Assembly: GCA_946493765.1 (NCBI GenBank)
Contig: CAMMAZ010000006.1
Coordinates: forward strand, 1 to 55,356
Reading direction: 5' to 3'
Origin: an uncultured Clostridia bacterium
Lineage (GTDB): Bacteria; Bacillota; Clostridia; Oscillospirales; Acutalibacteraceae
Length of the DNA: 55,356 nt
Part shown: positions 25,219 to 33,342 of the stretch, piece by piece
Position numbering within the stretch: the first letter of the stretch is position 1
Layout: each line of letters opens with the position of its first letter
Notes under the pieces: model-generated
Told to the model about the DNA's origin: nothing
What the model saw: only the letters and a program-made list of their open reading frames with translations
The model's database searches: none
Program-made: the position numbers and the translations under genes

Positions 25219-25572
25219 TTAATACCGATCGGTCCATTCGCGGCGGGTAGTGGTCGTCTGATCCGCCGCGCCCGGCAAATCCTCTACTTCGATCAATTCT
25301 GCAACCAACATACGCATCAACAACACATCCTTGCCGTTGATCTTCCCGTCCCGGTTCAAGTCGGCTATCGATTCGTTGTTATTAAAAATCTGATTGGGAT
25401 ACCCTACAACATGCCTTCGAAGATAAAGCACATCGGCCGCTGTATAATGACCATCACCATTGATATCCCCCATGATTTCCCTGAAATCGGCCAAACCTGA
25501 AAAACAAACCGATGCTGCGATACCAAATACCAGAACAATGGCAAAAAGGCCTTTTTGCAAGCGATTTTTCAT
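25219..25572 (-). CDS. Secreted stand-alone type I dockerin
   Basis: A 117-residue protein made of a signal peptide (hydrophobic 8-28) and a dockerin, with no enzyme domain. The two calcium-binding repeats are clear: GDINGDGHYTAADVLYLRRHV at about 35-55 and DLNRDGKINGKDVLLMRML at about 72-90, each with the D-x-N-x-D-G loop and following helix. The tail of some 25 residues is Thr/Arg-rich and ends in REWTDRY. Dockerins bind cohesins on scaffoldins, so the protein should attach to a cohesin-bearing partner not found in this window. It has its own consensus promoter and a strong terminator, so it is an independent gene and not a fragment of a neighbour. Confidence 0.9.
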   Translation of the reverse strand: MKNRLQKGLFAIVLVFGIAASVCFSGLADFREIMGDINGDGHYTAADVLYLRRHVVGYPNQIFNNNESIADLNRDGKINGKDVLLMRMLVAELIEVEDLPGAADQTTTTRREWTDRY

Positions 25573-25601
25573 TGAGTTTGCCCACCTTTCCTTTTTTGTT
25601 T

Positions 25602-25630
25602 ATTATACATTCTTTTTCCGTCCCTGTCAA
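25602..25630 (-). promoter_or_regulatory. Consensus sigma-A promoter of the dockerin gene
   Basis: Minus-strand TTGACA (25625-25630), 17-bp spacer, TATAAT (25602-25607), both perfect. A GGAAAGGTGG ribosome binding region follows. Confidence 0.9.
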
Positions 25631-25680
25631 TGCGCCGACACAAAAAATACAAATTTTTCTTTTTTGCACAAAAACATTTT

Positions 25681-26571
25681 TTAACGCTGGATTGCGGTAT
25701 ATTTTTCCAGAACAATTTCCGGCTGATAGGAAAGTTTTGCTTTTCGCATACCGGCATCCCCCATATCTTCCTCGCGATTAATATATTGATATTGCGCGCA
25801 ATTATGCTTTGCAAATTCACGATTGATGATCGCATAAGCGCCCTGAATGTCGCTCATCGCTTTTTCAATATGCACCGTGAACAATTTGTCATTTTGTGCT
25901 TCGCCGATAGAAAATGCGATCACTATCCCGTTTTGCCGGATCAATCCGCCTTTGAAATCCAAGTCAAAAAAATGTTGAAACGCTTCATTAACAGCGCAGG
26001 ATTCCGCTTTTAGACCGTCGTCGGAAAAACATCCGTGTATTTCACACCACTTCCGGTTCATCTCCCGGCATTCGTCAATATTATCTTTGGTGATGTCCTC
26101 ATAGCACCAGTCCGGATTGTCGCAAAACCGCCGGATATGGTTGCGTTTGCTTTGCAGCTTTTTGCCGGATAAGGAGATCAGCCGTTCGGACAAATAGATA
26201 TAATCCGCCTCATCGCGGTTGGAAGAAAACGAGAATTGTCCGGGATAAGCCGTTTCCAGCTCATCGATATGTTCTTTGGACATACCGCGAAAAATAGGCG
26301 GTCCCATTTTCGAGTCGTGCTGCTGAAAGATCGCTTTGACCGCCTGCAAACGATTTCCCGGCTTTCCGACCGGATAGTTATATTCATAATGATCATCCAC
26401 CGTGTTGCGCAGTGCGAAACAACCGCAAAGCTGTGCGATCTGTATCTGATAAATCTTCCGCCAGATATAGTTGCAGCCAAAGCTGTATTCACAGCCAAAC
26501 CGTTTTTCAGTCTGAAGCAGCGGATCCACCCACCGCCGGTCTTCCAATTCAATTGGTTTAAATCTATCCAA
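25681..26571 (-). CDS. DUF2156 family protein (GNAT-like, LPG-synthase C-terminal type)
   Basis: A 296-residue cytoplasmic protein of the DUF2156 family, related to the C-terminal aminoacyl-transferase domain of phosphatidylglycerol lysyltransferase (MprF) and to FemX-like GNAT folds. Family signs are the N-terminal DRRWVDPLLQ, the tandem Trp/Tyr-rich strand YSFGCNYIWRKIYQI, KKLQSKRNHIRRF in the middle, and INREEDMGDAGMRKAKLSYQPE near the end. No membrane helices are present, so it is not a complete MprF. The acceptor substrate is unknown. It lies between the two dockerin genes but on its own has no extracellular signal. Confidence 0.85.
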   Translation of the reverse strand: MDRFKPIELEDRRWVDPLLQTEKRFGCEYSFGCNYIWRKIYQIQIAQLCGCFALRNTVDDHYEYNYPVGKPGNRLQAVKAIFQQHDSKMGPPIFRGMSKEHIDELETAYPGQFSFSSNRDEADYIYLSERLISLSGKKLQSKRNHIRRFCDNPDWCYEDITKDNIDECREMNRKWCEIHGCFSDDGLKAESCAVNEAFQHFFDLDFKGGLIRQNGIVIAFSIGEAQNDKLFTVHIEKAMSDIQGAYAIINREFAKHNCAQYQYINREEDMGDAGMRKAKLSYQPEIVLEKYTAIQR

Positions 26572-26708
26572 ATTTTCACCTACCTTTACTTTTATTTAAC
26601 AGCAAAACGAGATGTAAAAAACCCCATATCTTTAAATTTCAGGAATTTAAAAATATTATACCCACTCATTTAAAAAATTGCAATTTCAAAAATATTTTTT
26701 ATTTAATA

Positions 26709-26737
26709 TTGATTAATTCTTATTAACATGTTATTAT
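26709..26737 (+). promoter_or_regulatory. Probable sigma-A promoter of the dockerin-deacetylase gene
   Basis: TTGATT (26709-26714), 17-bp spacer, TATTAT (26732-26737) in a very AT-rich region ahead of AGGAGAAAGG. Confidence 0.6.
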
Positions 26738-26787
26738 ATGATTGTATATTTTTTATACATCCATAACAGGAGAAAGGATCGAGAAAA

Positions 26788-28293
26788 ATGAGAAACAAAT
26801 GTATCAGCATATTGGTGATCATGGCAACGCTGCTATCGCTTTTTTCATTTGGCGCTACCATGGATACCATCACAACTGCCGGTGATGTGAACAACGACGG
26901 TAAAATCAATTCACGGGATTCACACATGCTCCGGTGTATCATCGCCAACGTTGTAACTGACGGATATGATGAAGTGGTAGCCGACTGCAGCGGAGATGGG
27001 AAAATCGATGCAAAAGACTCGCTGCTGCTTCGGCAATATATTGCAAGATATCCGGTCGCACTTGAGCCGCTGCCGGAAGACGACAACGGAGAATGGCTCG
27101 ATATGTATACCTGGGAAGATGTAAATGCGGGTGATACAACCAATTATGTTATTCCCATGAACAATTCTATGACAGCAGCGGTCGAAGATCTAGATTCCAA
27201 CCCTGTGATTCCGGAAAGCGAAAAAGCGCTTGGCATCACCTGCAACACGCAAACAAACAATCCAACTATCGGCTCTTATTCGCTGAACGTTCGGTTGGAT
27301 ACGGATTTGACCGAACGTGCGACCAACTTAAGAACCTGTCTGCAGGTCGATTTAGACGAATCCAGAGCACAAGTTGTGAATATCGGTATCAAAATCAAAA
27401 CCGACGTCTATTACTACAAACTGACCATCGAAAGCTACGACGATTTCCATTACTTCTATTTTGTCGGCAAAACCTTCACGCTGCAGGATGATCAGACGAT
27501 TCAGAAAGTGATCGAAAAAACCGATATTCCGAACATTCGGGAAATCGAGTTCTGGATCGAAGGTGAAATGGAACAAACGTTGCTGGTTGACGATATCGAA
27601 TACTATACCGGTAGAAACGGTTATGATTCCTCTGCGGAAGACGCGCTGCTGCCGCAGCCGGAAGCGCCGGTCGACGACGGGACCGATAAATATATTGCTT
27701 TCTCCTTTGACGACGGCCCAACAACCAAAAATATGGAGGCGCTGCTGGACGTGCTGGATAAATACGATGCAAAGGCCTCCTTCTTCCTGATCGGTCAAAA
27801 CATCAAAGAGGATGCAAAAGATGTGATGAACCGCGCTGTGAACGAGGGGCATGAGCTTGCCAATCACACTTGGAGCCATCCCTATATGACGCAATTGACC
27901 GAAGAACAGATGAAAGAGCAGCTCCAAAAAACAGAAGATCTGATCAAAGAATATACCGGCGTGACCACAAATCTGGTGCGTCTGCCATATGTGGCACAAA
28001 ACGGAGATGTTATGGATGTTTTGGAACAGGAAGAATATTATAGCATCGCAGGCTACTGCCCCAACGATTGGAGCGGCACATCCGTGGACTATAAAGTGGA
28101 TTATATCAAAAAGCACTGCGGAAACGGCTCTATTGTGCTGCTGCACGATACCATGGCAACTAATGCACAGACGCTGGACATTTTAATTCCTTATTATCAG
28201 TCGATAGGGTATGAATGCGTGACCGTTTCGGATCTGTTTGTAAAACAGGGTGTTACACCTGATTATTGGAATACCTATAACTACGTTCGATAA
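26788..28293 (+). CDS. Secreted dockerin-polysaccharide deacetylase
   Basis: A 501-residue secreted, modular enzyme. After a signal peptide (about 1-28) comes a type I dockerin at about 31-91, with DVNNDGKINSRDSHMLR and DCSGDGKIDAKDSLLLRQYI. A central beta-rich region (about 100-285) of no recognised family follows, and then a NodB deacetylase domain. NodB motifs are complete: IAFSFDDGPTTKN (motif 1), ANHTWSHPYM (motif 2, zinc His pair), VRLPYVAQNG (motif 3), NDWSG (motif 4) and IVLLHDTM (motif 5). CE4 enzymes remove acetyl groups from xylan, chitin or peptidoglycan; the dockerin suggests plant polysaccharide, with acetylxylan most likely. The dockerin sits at the N-terminus, while most enzymes carry it at the C-terminus. 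Confidence 0.93.
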   Translation: MRNKCISILVIMATLLSLFSFGATMDTITTAGDVNNDGKINSRDSHMLRCIIANVVTDGYDEVVADCSGDGKIDAKDSLLLRQYIARYPVALEPLPEDDNGEWLDMYTWEDVNAGDTTNYVIPMNNSMTAAVEDLDSNPVIPESEKALGITCNTQTNNPTIGSYSLNVRLDTDLTERATNLRTCLQVDLDESRAQVVNIGIKIKTDVYYYKLTIESYDDFHYFYFVGKTFTLQDDQTIQKVIEKTDIPNIREIEFWIEGEMEQTLLVDDIEYYTGRNGYDSSAEDALLPQPEAPVDDGTDKYIAFSFDDGPTTKNMEALLDVLDKYDAKASFFLIGQNIKEDAKDVMNRAVNEGHELANHTWSHPYMTQLTEEQMKEQLQKTEDLIKEYTGVTTNLVRLPYVAQNGDVMDVLEQEEYYSIAGYCPNDWSGTSVDYKVDYIKKHCGNGSIVLLHDTMATNAQTLDILIPYYQSIGYECVTVSDLFVKQGVTPDYWNTYNYVR

Positions 28294-28313
28294 CGGCAAA
28301 TAAAAAGCGTATC

Positions 28314-28347
28314 AAATAAAGCCGACGGAATCCCGCCGGCTTTATTT
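28314..28347. terminator. Bidirectional terminator between deacetylase and DUF3737 genes
   Basis: AAATAAAGCCG (28314-28324) pairs with CGGCTTTATTT (28337-28347) with extra pairing inside; A and T tracts on both sides suit two convergent genes. Confidence 0.85.
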
Positions 28348-29191
28348 ATTTGGATCTTACCTGAATCACTGTATCTTTTGTTTGTGAATCAGCGTCCTGC
28401 ACAACTTCACCGATTTCGTCTGCAACGATACAACCACTATGTGGATTTTTGACACTGAGGATTTTTCCTCTCACATTCGCCTGCACATCGCTTTTTTCAA
28501 ATGCCAAATCGGCGCCTTCCATTTCACAATCCTCCAAAACAAGGCCTTTTGCATAACACAGCGGCTGCGTGCCGATGATTTTGCAGCGAACAAGATGCAG
28601 GTTTTCGGAATACCAGCCGAGATATTCCCCGTTGACCACACTGTCGGTCACCGTGACGTTTTTGCTGTGCCAAAACGCGTCTTTGGTGTTCAACTCGCAA
28701 TCTTGAAAGGTAACGTTCTCCACATACTGAAACGCATATTTTGCCTGCATATGTAAACGTTCAAACTGCATTTTCCGGCTTTTTAAAAATGGATATTCCG
28801 AAGACAGCGTGCAGCCGGTCATGGAAAGATCGGTGCAAAACCAACCGAATTCAGGAGAAACAATTTCACAATCTTTTATCACGACATGAGCGCTTTCCCG
28901 CAACGCCTTGATACCATTGATTTCACAGTGGTTGACGGATATGTCCCGATCATACCAAAGCGGCGCACGGCAGGTTTCAAACATCTGTGAATCCAAAATA
29001 GACGCTTTATCGACATGCCAAAGCGGATATCGCAGATAAAACCGGCAGTTTTGCACCGACAGGTTTGCCGTTTCTTTCAGCGCCGATTCTCCGTCGGCGG
29101 GACCTGCAAAATCACAATCTATAATTTGTGCATCATGAATGCCATATAATGCGCGTTCCGCATCATAGGTCTGCTGTTGATATTGCTGCAT
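28346..29191 (-). CDS. DUF3737 family right-handed beta-helix protein
   Basis: A 281-residue cytoplasmic protein with no signal peptide, built of short repeats of the form xxIxDCxF, xxVxNCxF or xLExCEM about every 20 residues, for example IIDCDFAGPADGESALKET, LSVQNCRFYLRYPLWH, VTFQDCELNTKDAFWHSKN and LVLEDCEMEGADLAFE. This is the DUF3737 pattern, a right-handed parallel beta-helix like pectate lyases but of unknown activity. No catalytic residues can be assigned. It is a single gene with its own promoter and stands between the dockerin-deacetylase and the uronate operon. Confidence 0.85.
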   Translation of the reverse strand: MQQYQQQTYDAERALYGIHDAQIIDCDFAGPADGESALKETANLSVQNCRFYLRYPLWHVDKASILDSQMFETCRAPLWYDRDISVNHCEINGIKALRESAHVVIKDCEIVSPEFGWFCTDLSMTGCTLSSEYPFLKSRKMQFERLHMQAKYAFQYVENVTFQDCELNTKDAFWHSKNVTVTDSVVNGEYLGWYSENLHLVRCKIIGTQPLCYAKGLVLEDCEMEGADLAFEKSDVQANVRGKILSVKNPHSGCIVADEIGEVVQDADSQTKDTVIQVRSK

Positions 29192-29224
29192 TTTAAAAGA
29201 CCCCTTTTAACACTTCCTGTTTTT

Positions 29225-29253
29225 ATTATAAATCAGTTTTCACACACAGTCCA
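29225..29253 (-). promoter_or_regulatory. Probable promoter of the DUF3737 gene
   Basis: Minus-strand TGGACT (29248-29253), 17-bp spacer, perfect TATAAT (29225-29230). Confidence 0.6.
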
Positions 29254-29286
29254 GTGTTTTTTATAACCGAATTTCTTTTGAAAGAT

Positions 29287-29322
29287 AAAAGCAAAAGGCG
29301 AATGCATTCGCCTTTTGCTTTT
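29287..29322. terminator. Terminator of the uronate operon
   Basis: A perfect 36-base palindrome (29287-29322) with A and T tracts at its ends follows the last Gfo/Idh/MocA gene. Confidence 0.88.
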
Positions 29323-29330
29323 TGTTTTAC

Positions 29331-30500
29331 TCACCAGCGCACCTGCCAGCGTTCGCTTTTGTTTTCGCCGGACCGCTGCCCCTTCGTTTTGACAACAACG
29401 GACCGATCGATTCTTTGTTGCAGCGCCCTGTCAAATTCGTCGTCATCGCTGCCGGGTTTTACCCAACGATCCTCCCATGCGGACAAATAAGCCGCATTGG
29501 AAATCGACAAAGACAAAATGCCGTCCTCCCCCGGTGCGATCAAGGGCTCGCCGTTTAAAATGTGATCTGCGAAATTTTGCAGGATTCCGCAATGGGCGGT
29601 TTCCGGTTCTTCCGGGCAATATTCGGCATAATCGATTTGGGGCTTGAAAAAGCCGCTTTTCTCTTGAAAACAAAATTCCCGTTCCGGCACACCCAGCTTC
29701 CACCATTTGAGCTTGCCGTCCTCCAAAACGATTTTACCCTTGTCCCCGGTAATCTCCAGCCGGTTGGTGCCCGGCGACTCTCCGGTGGAGGTGATAAATG
29801 CAGCGGTCGCACCGGAAGCATATTCCATGTAGATCGTCGCGTCGTCCTCCACCTCGATATGATGGTATTTCCCGACACTGCAAAAACCGCGCACCCGATC
29901 CGGCATGCCGAAAATCCACTGTGTAAGATCGAGATTATGCGGCGCCTGATTAAGCAGCACGCCGCCGCCCTCGCCTGCCCAGGTCGCGCGCCAGCCGCCG
30001 GAATCATAATAGCTTTGCGTGCGGTACCAGTTGGTGATGATCCACACCAGGCGTTTGAGCTGCCCTAGCGCGCCGGATTCGACCATTTCTTTTGCACGAT
30101 AAAACAACGGGTTGGTCCGTTGGTTGAACATGATGCCAAACGCTTTGCCGGACGCTTTTGCCGCCGCATTCATCCGCCGCACATCCGACACCCGCACGCC
30201 GGCCGGTTTTTCGGTCAGCACATGCTTGCCGTTTTGAAAGCCCAAAACAGCAAGCTGCGGATGAAAATAATGCGGCGTTGCGATGATGATCGCGTCGACG
30301 TCCGCTTGTTTGAGCATCGTATCCGCGTCGGTAAAAACCGGCAGGGTCGGATACTGCTGTTTTAACAGCATCGTTCTTTGCGGATCAATATCGCAAAGCG
30401 CACATAGCTGCATACCGCTGATTTTCCCGGCTGCAATGTTTTGCGCATGAAAGCTGCCCATGTTGCCGACGCCGATAATACCCATTTTCAGCTGTTTCAT
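29331..30500 (-). CDS. Gfo/Idh/MocA family oxidoreductase, last gene of the uronate operon
   Basis: A 389-residue NAD(P)-dependent sugar oxidoreductase. The Rossmann part starts MGIIGVGNMGSFHAQNI; the catalytic-site motif TEKPAGV follows near 95, and GEGGGVLLNQAPHNLDL carries the Asp/His used in hydride transfer. It is closely similar over its whole length to the gene just upstream, so the pair is a tandem duplication that has since diverged. I use the second ATG (30500), which is nine bases from AAAGGG; the first ATG (30509) touches that site. Substrate unknown. Its place behind uxaC-uxuA and two TIM-barrel genes points to oxidation or reduction of a uronate or glucuronide. Confidence 0.9.
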   Translation of the reverse strand: MKQLKMGIIGVGNMGSFHAQNIAAGKISGMQLCALCDIDPQRTMLLKQQYPTLPVFTDADTMLKQADVDAIIIATPHYFHPQLAVLGFQNGKHVLTEKPAGVRVSDVRRMNAAAKASGKAFGIMFNQRTNPLFYRAKEMVESGALGQLKRLVWIITNWYRTQSYYDSGGWRATWAGEGGGVLLNQAPHNLDLTQWIFGMPDRVRGFCSVGKYHHIEVEDDATIYMEYASGATAAFITSTGESPGTNRLEITGDKGKIVLEDGKLKWWKLGVPEREFCFQEKSGFFKPQIDYAEYCPEEPETAHCGILQNFADHILNGEPLIAPGEDGILSLSISNAAYLSAWEDRWVKPGSDDDEFDRALQQRIDRSVVVKTKGQRSGENKSERWQVRW

Positions 30501-30529
30501 TTGCTTCATCCCTTTAAAAACGAAATCCG

Positions 30530-31702
30530 TTATTTCACACCGGAATAGGTGTTGGACGTGTCGGCAAACACAGCCTTTGTTTCCGGTTTGCGCACCGATG
30601 TCGCCACCCGTTTCATCAGTTCGTCATAAAACAGGTCTTCATCAAACGGCAGCTCGATCTCTTTACCAAGCCAGGCGGATAAATGCATGGCGTTGGACAA
30701 GGTCAGCCCGTTGATTCCCTCTTCGCCGCCGGCGACCAGCGGTTCCCCGCGCAGGATCGCTGCGGCAAATTTGTTCAGCACGCCGACATGCTGGGGATTT
30801 TCGCCGTCGGTTTGCACTTCAATGACCGTTTGCTTCGGCGACCCGAACGGTTCCTTATTTGTCTTTGAAAATTCCGGTTCAGCCGTTTCCAGCTCATACA
30901 GCGTCAGCTTGTTGTTTTCCACAACCAGCTTTCCTTTATCCATCTGCACTTCAAACCGGTTGCTGCCCGCGGCGTCGCCGGTCGATGTGATGAACACACC
31001 GGTCGCGCCGTTTTCATATTCGACATAGGTGGTCACATCGTCCTCCACCTCGATGTTGTGCCATTTGCCAAACTGCATTTTGGTCAATACCTTTTTGGGC
31101 ATACCGCAGATCCACTGCCACAAATCCAGCTGATGCGGACACTGGTTGAGCAGCACGCCGCCGCCCTCGCCCGACCAGGTCGCGCGCCACGCACCCGAAT
31201 CATAATACGCCTGCGGCCGGTACCAGGAGGTGATCAGCCAATTGGTGCGGCGGATCTGTCCATATTCCCCGCTTTGAATCAATTCCCGCATTTTGCGATA
31301 GACGCAGTTGGTTCGCTGGTTGAACATCATACCGAACACCACATCCGGATGCTGTTTGGCGGCTTCGTTCATCTGCCGCACCTGTTTGGTATAGACCCCG
31401 GCGGGTTTCTCGCACATCACGTGGATGCCGCGGTTCAAACATTCGATGACCAGTCCGGGATGATCATAATGCGGCACCGCGACGATCGCCGCGTCGACAA
31501 GGCCGCTGTCGAGCATGTCGATTGCATTGTCAAATTTTTGAACCGTGTCCGGCATGGTTTCATTTGCCCACCGGATCCGGTCGGGATTGATGTCCGCCAC
31601 CGCGGTCACTTCGATTTCCGGGCAAAGTCCTTTTTCAATATTGCTGTAGTGGCCCGACCCCATGTTGCCGATACCGATAATGCCAAGTCTCACTTTTTTC
31701 AT
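30530..31702 (-). CDS. Gfo/Idh/MocA family oxidoreductase, paralogue of the next gene
   Basis: A 390-residue oxidoreductase with dinucleotide fold VRLGIIGIGNMGSGHYSNI, active-site CEKPAGVYTKQVRQMNEAA, and GEGGGVLLNQCPHQLDLWQWICG. The shared stretches FNQRTN, SYYDSG or AYYDSG, WRATW, and HIEVEDD show its kinship to the downstream copy. The start is uncertain between 31714 (just after AAAGG) and 31702 (four bases after GGGGAG); I give the latter. The gap to the next gene is 29 bp, and the stop of the upstream TIM-barrel gene lies within 16 bp. Function as for the paralogue, with different sugar specificity likely since the C-terminal halves differ. Confidence 0.9.
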   Translation of the reverse strand: MKKVRLGIIGIGNMGSGHYSNIEKGLCPEIEVTAVADINPDRIRWANETMPDTVQKFDNAIDMLDSGLVDAAIVAVPHYDHPGLVIECLNRGIHVMCEKPAGVYTKQVRQMNEAAKQHPDVVFGMMFNQRTNCVYRKMRELIQSGEYGQIRRTNWLITSWYRPQAYYDSGAWRATWSGEGGGVLLNQCPHQLDLWQWICGMPKKVLTKMQFGKWHNIEVEDDVTTYVEYENGATGVFITSTGDAAGSNRFEVQMDKGKLVVENNKLTLYELETAEPEFSKTNKEPFGSPKQTVIEVQTDGENPQHVGVLNKFAAAILRGEPLVAGGEEGINGLTLSNAMHLSAWLGKEIELPFDEDLFYDELMKRVATSVRKPETKAVFADTSNTYSGVK

Positions 31703-31717
31703 TTTTCTCCCCATCCT

Positions 31718-32467
31718 TTACCGTGCGCGCAGACCCTGCGCGGTCAAATAATCATAGCTTTGTTTTAAGCAGTCAAACGGATCCTCTCCGTTGCAGTTGT
31801 CCTGCTCGACCAATGCATATTGGATTTTTGCATCAACGCTCGCTTTGATGATCGCATCAAAATTCATGTTGCCTTTGCCGATCGCCATCATTTTGCGGTC
31901 ATAGGCCATGTCCTTATAATGAATGCAGTCGGTTCTGCCTGCCAGTTTGCGAATCCAGGCCGCCGGGTCGCCGCCGCCTGCCTGCACCCAATAGGTGTCC
32001 AGCGTGATGCCGAGCATATCCGCCGGGAACAGGGCAAGCATATCATCAAGCAGGGTGCCGTTGCCCGACTTTGTGAACTCATGGTCATGATTGTGATAAT
32101 ACAGCTTCATACCCGCATTTTTGATTTTTTCCGCTGCGTCCTTATACTTTTCATAAAACGCCGCGGCGCCGGTTTCATGCACATTGAACCAGCCGATACC
32201 GATCCGGCTGCATCCGATGATCTGATGCCGCTTAATCATTTCCTCCGGATCGCTTGCGATTTTTTCCCGATCATAATGGGTCAAAACGCAGACCAGCCCG
32301 TTTTTGTCCAGTTCCTCTTTCAGCCATTCCGCCTCATGATCACACGCGCCGGAAACCTGCACATATTTATAGCCGATGTCCGCTGTTCTTTTCAATGATT
32401 CCGAAATGCCGTTTAGATCCTGCATGTGATCCCGAACGGTATAAAGTTGTGCGCCGATAAACATCAT
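31718..32467 (-). CDS. Sugar phosphate isomerase/epimerase-type TIM barrel
   Basis: A 249-residue protein of the xylose-isomerase-like (AP endonuclease 2) TIM-barrel superfamily. Typical parts are the N-terminal FIGAQLYTVRDHMQD, the metal-binding LYYHNHDHEF near 125, ITLDTYWVQAGGGDP, and the last-third VEQDNCNGEDPFDCL with its Glu ligand. The family includes IolE, hydroxypyruvate isomerase and the 3-keto-glycoside processing enzymes. There is no signal peptide. It lies 14 bp after another, quite divergent TIM barrel and directly before the two oxidoreductases, so all four probably act on one compound. Confidence 0.88.
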   Translation of the reverse strand: MMFIGAQLYTVRDHMQDLNGISESLKRTADIGYKYVQVSGACDHEAEWLKEELDKNGLVCVLTHYDREKIASDPEEMIKRHQIIGCSRIGIGWFNVHETGAAAFYEKYKDAAEKIKNAGMKLYYHNHDHEFTKSGNGTLLDDMLALFPADMLGITLDTYWVQAGGGDPAAWIRKLAGRTDCIHYKDMAYDRKMMAIGKGNMNFDAIIKASVDAKIQYALVEQDNCNGEDPFDCLKQSYDYLTAQGLRAR

Positions 32468-32481
32468 TTTCCCGCCTTTCT

Positions 32482-33324
32482 TTATAGCAGTGCCCGCAGT
32501 GCCGCTGCACCCGCATCGAATGCGGCGCGCTGGCTTTCAAACGCATAAGTGCCGACATTGCTTTTTTCTCCCTCGCGTTCGAGCGCCTGCAAGCCGTCAA
32601 ATACCTTCAGGTGCGGTTCAAGGGTTAAAACCGAACCGCCGTTTTCACCATACATCCGGATGATCTCCCCGACATGCCCGATGCCTTTACCTGCGGGCAC
32701 CACATCGCCGTTTTCCAGCGCGTCCTTGATATGCATATAGTAAACATACGGTTTTAGCTGTTCATAGGCCGATAAGGTTTCCTGCCCGCACTGGATAAAG
32801 TTTGCCGGGTCAAACACCGCTTTGAGTTCCGGCAGTGCCTGATGAATGGTCAAACAACGGCTTGCGATATCCCCGTAAATGCCTTTTTCATTTTCATGGC
32901 ACAGCACAATGCCGCTTCCCTTTGCATAATCGCAAAAACGACTCAGGCGTTCCAGCACCGCGTCGGTAAAATCAGCAGGATTTTTATCCTTTTCGATAAA
33001 AAAGCTGAACAACCGGAAGGTTTTCGCACCCAAAATATCCGCTGTTTCCATCAACCGTTTAAACTTGTCAAAATGCGGGGCAAAATCCTCTTCAATGCCG
33101 ATTTTACCGATGGGTGAACCGATCGACCAGGTGCAAAGACCGTTATCCTGCAGTTTTTTTGCAATTTCTTTCGCTTTGTCCGGTGTGACGTCCGCAATAT
33201 TCTGTCCGTCGACCCCGCGGATTTCGAGCCCATCCATTTGATTGTCAAGCAATGCTTTGATCTGTTCGTCCAACTGGTCGGACGCTTCATCCGCAAACGC
33301 GCAGATTTTAAAATTTTTGATCAT
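32482..33324 (-). CDS. Sugar phosphate isomerase/epimerase-type TIM barrel, second copy
   Basis: A 280-residue member of the same superfamily as its downstream neighbour but with low similarity to it. Visible landmarks are KICAFADEASDQLDEQI at the start, MDGLEIRGVDGQNIADV, IVLCHENEKGIYGD (metal-ligand Glu), AVFDPANFIQCGQE with its Asp, and VLTLEPHLKVFDGL with a final Glu. This residue pattern of E, E, D/H, E supports a divalent-metal isomerase or lyase. I place the start at ATG 33324, five bases after AAAGG; a GTG two codons upstream overlaps that site. It follows the SDR gene by 18 bp. Confidence 0.88.
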   Translation of the reverse strand: MIKNFKICAFADEASDQLDEQIKALLDNQMDGLEIRGVDGQNIADVTPDKAKEIAKKLQDNGLCTWSIGSPIGKIGIEEDFAPHFDKFKRLMETADILGAKTFRLFSFFIEKDKNPADFTDAVLERLSRFCDYAKGSGIVLCHENEKGIYGDIASRCLTIHQALPELKAVFDPANFIQCGQETLSAYEQLKPYVYYMHIKDALENGDVVPAGKGIGHVGEIIRMYGENGGSVLTLEPHLKVFDGLQALEREGEKSNVGTYAFESQRAAFDAGAAALRALL

Positions 33325-33342
33325 TTTCACCTTTCCCCTTTC

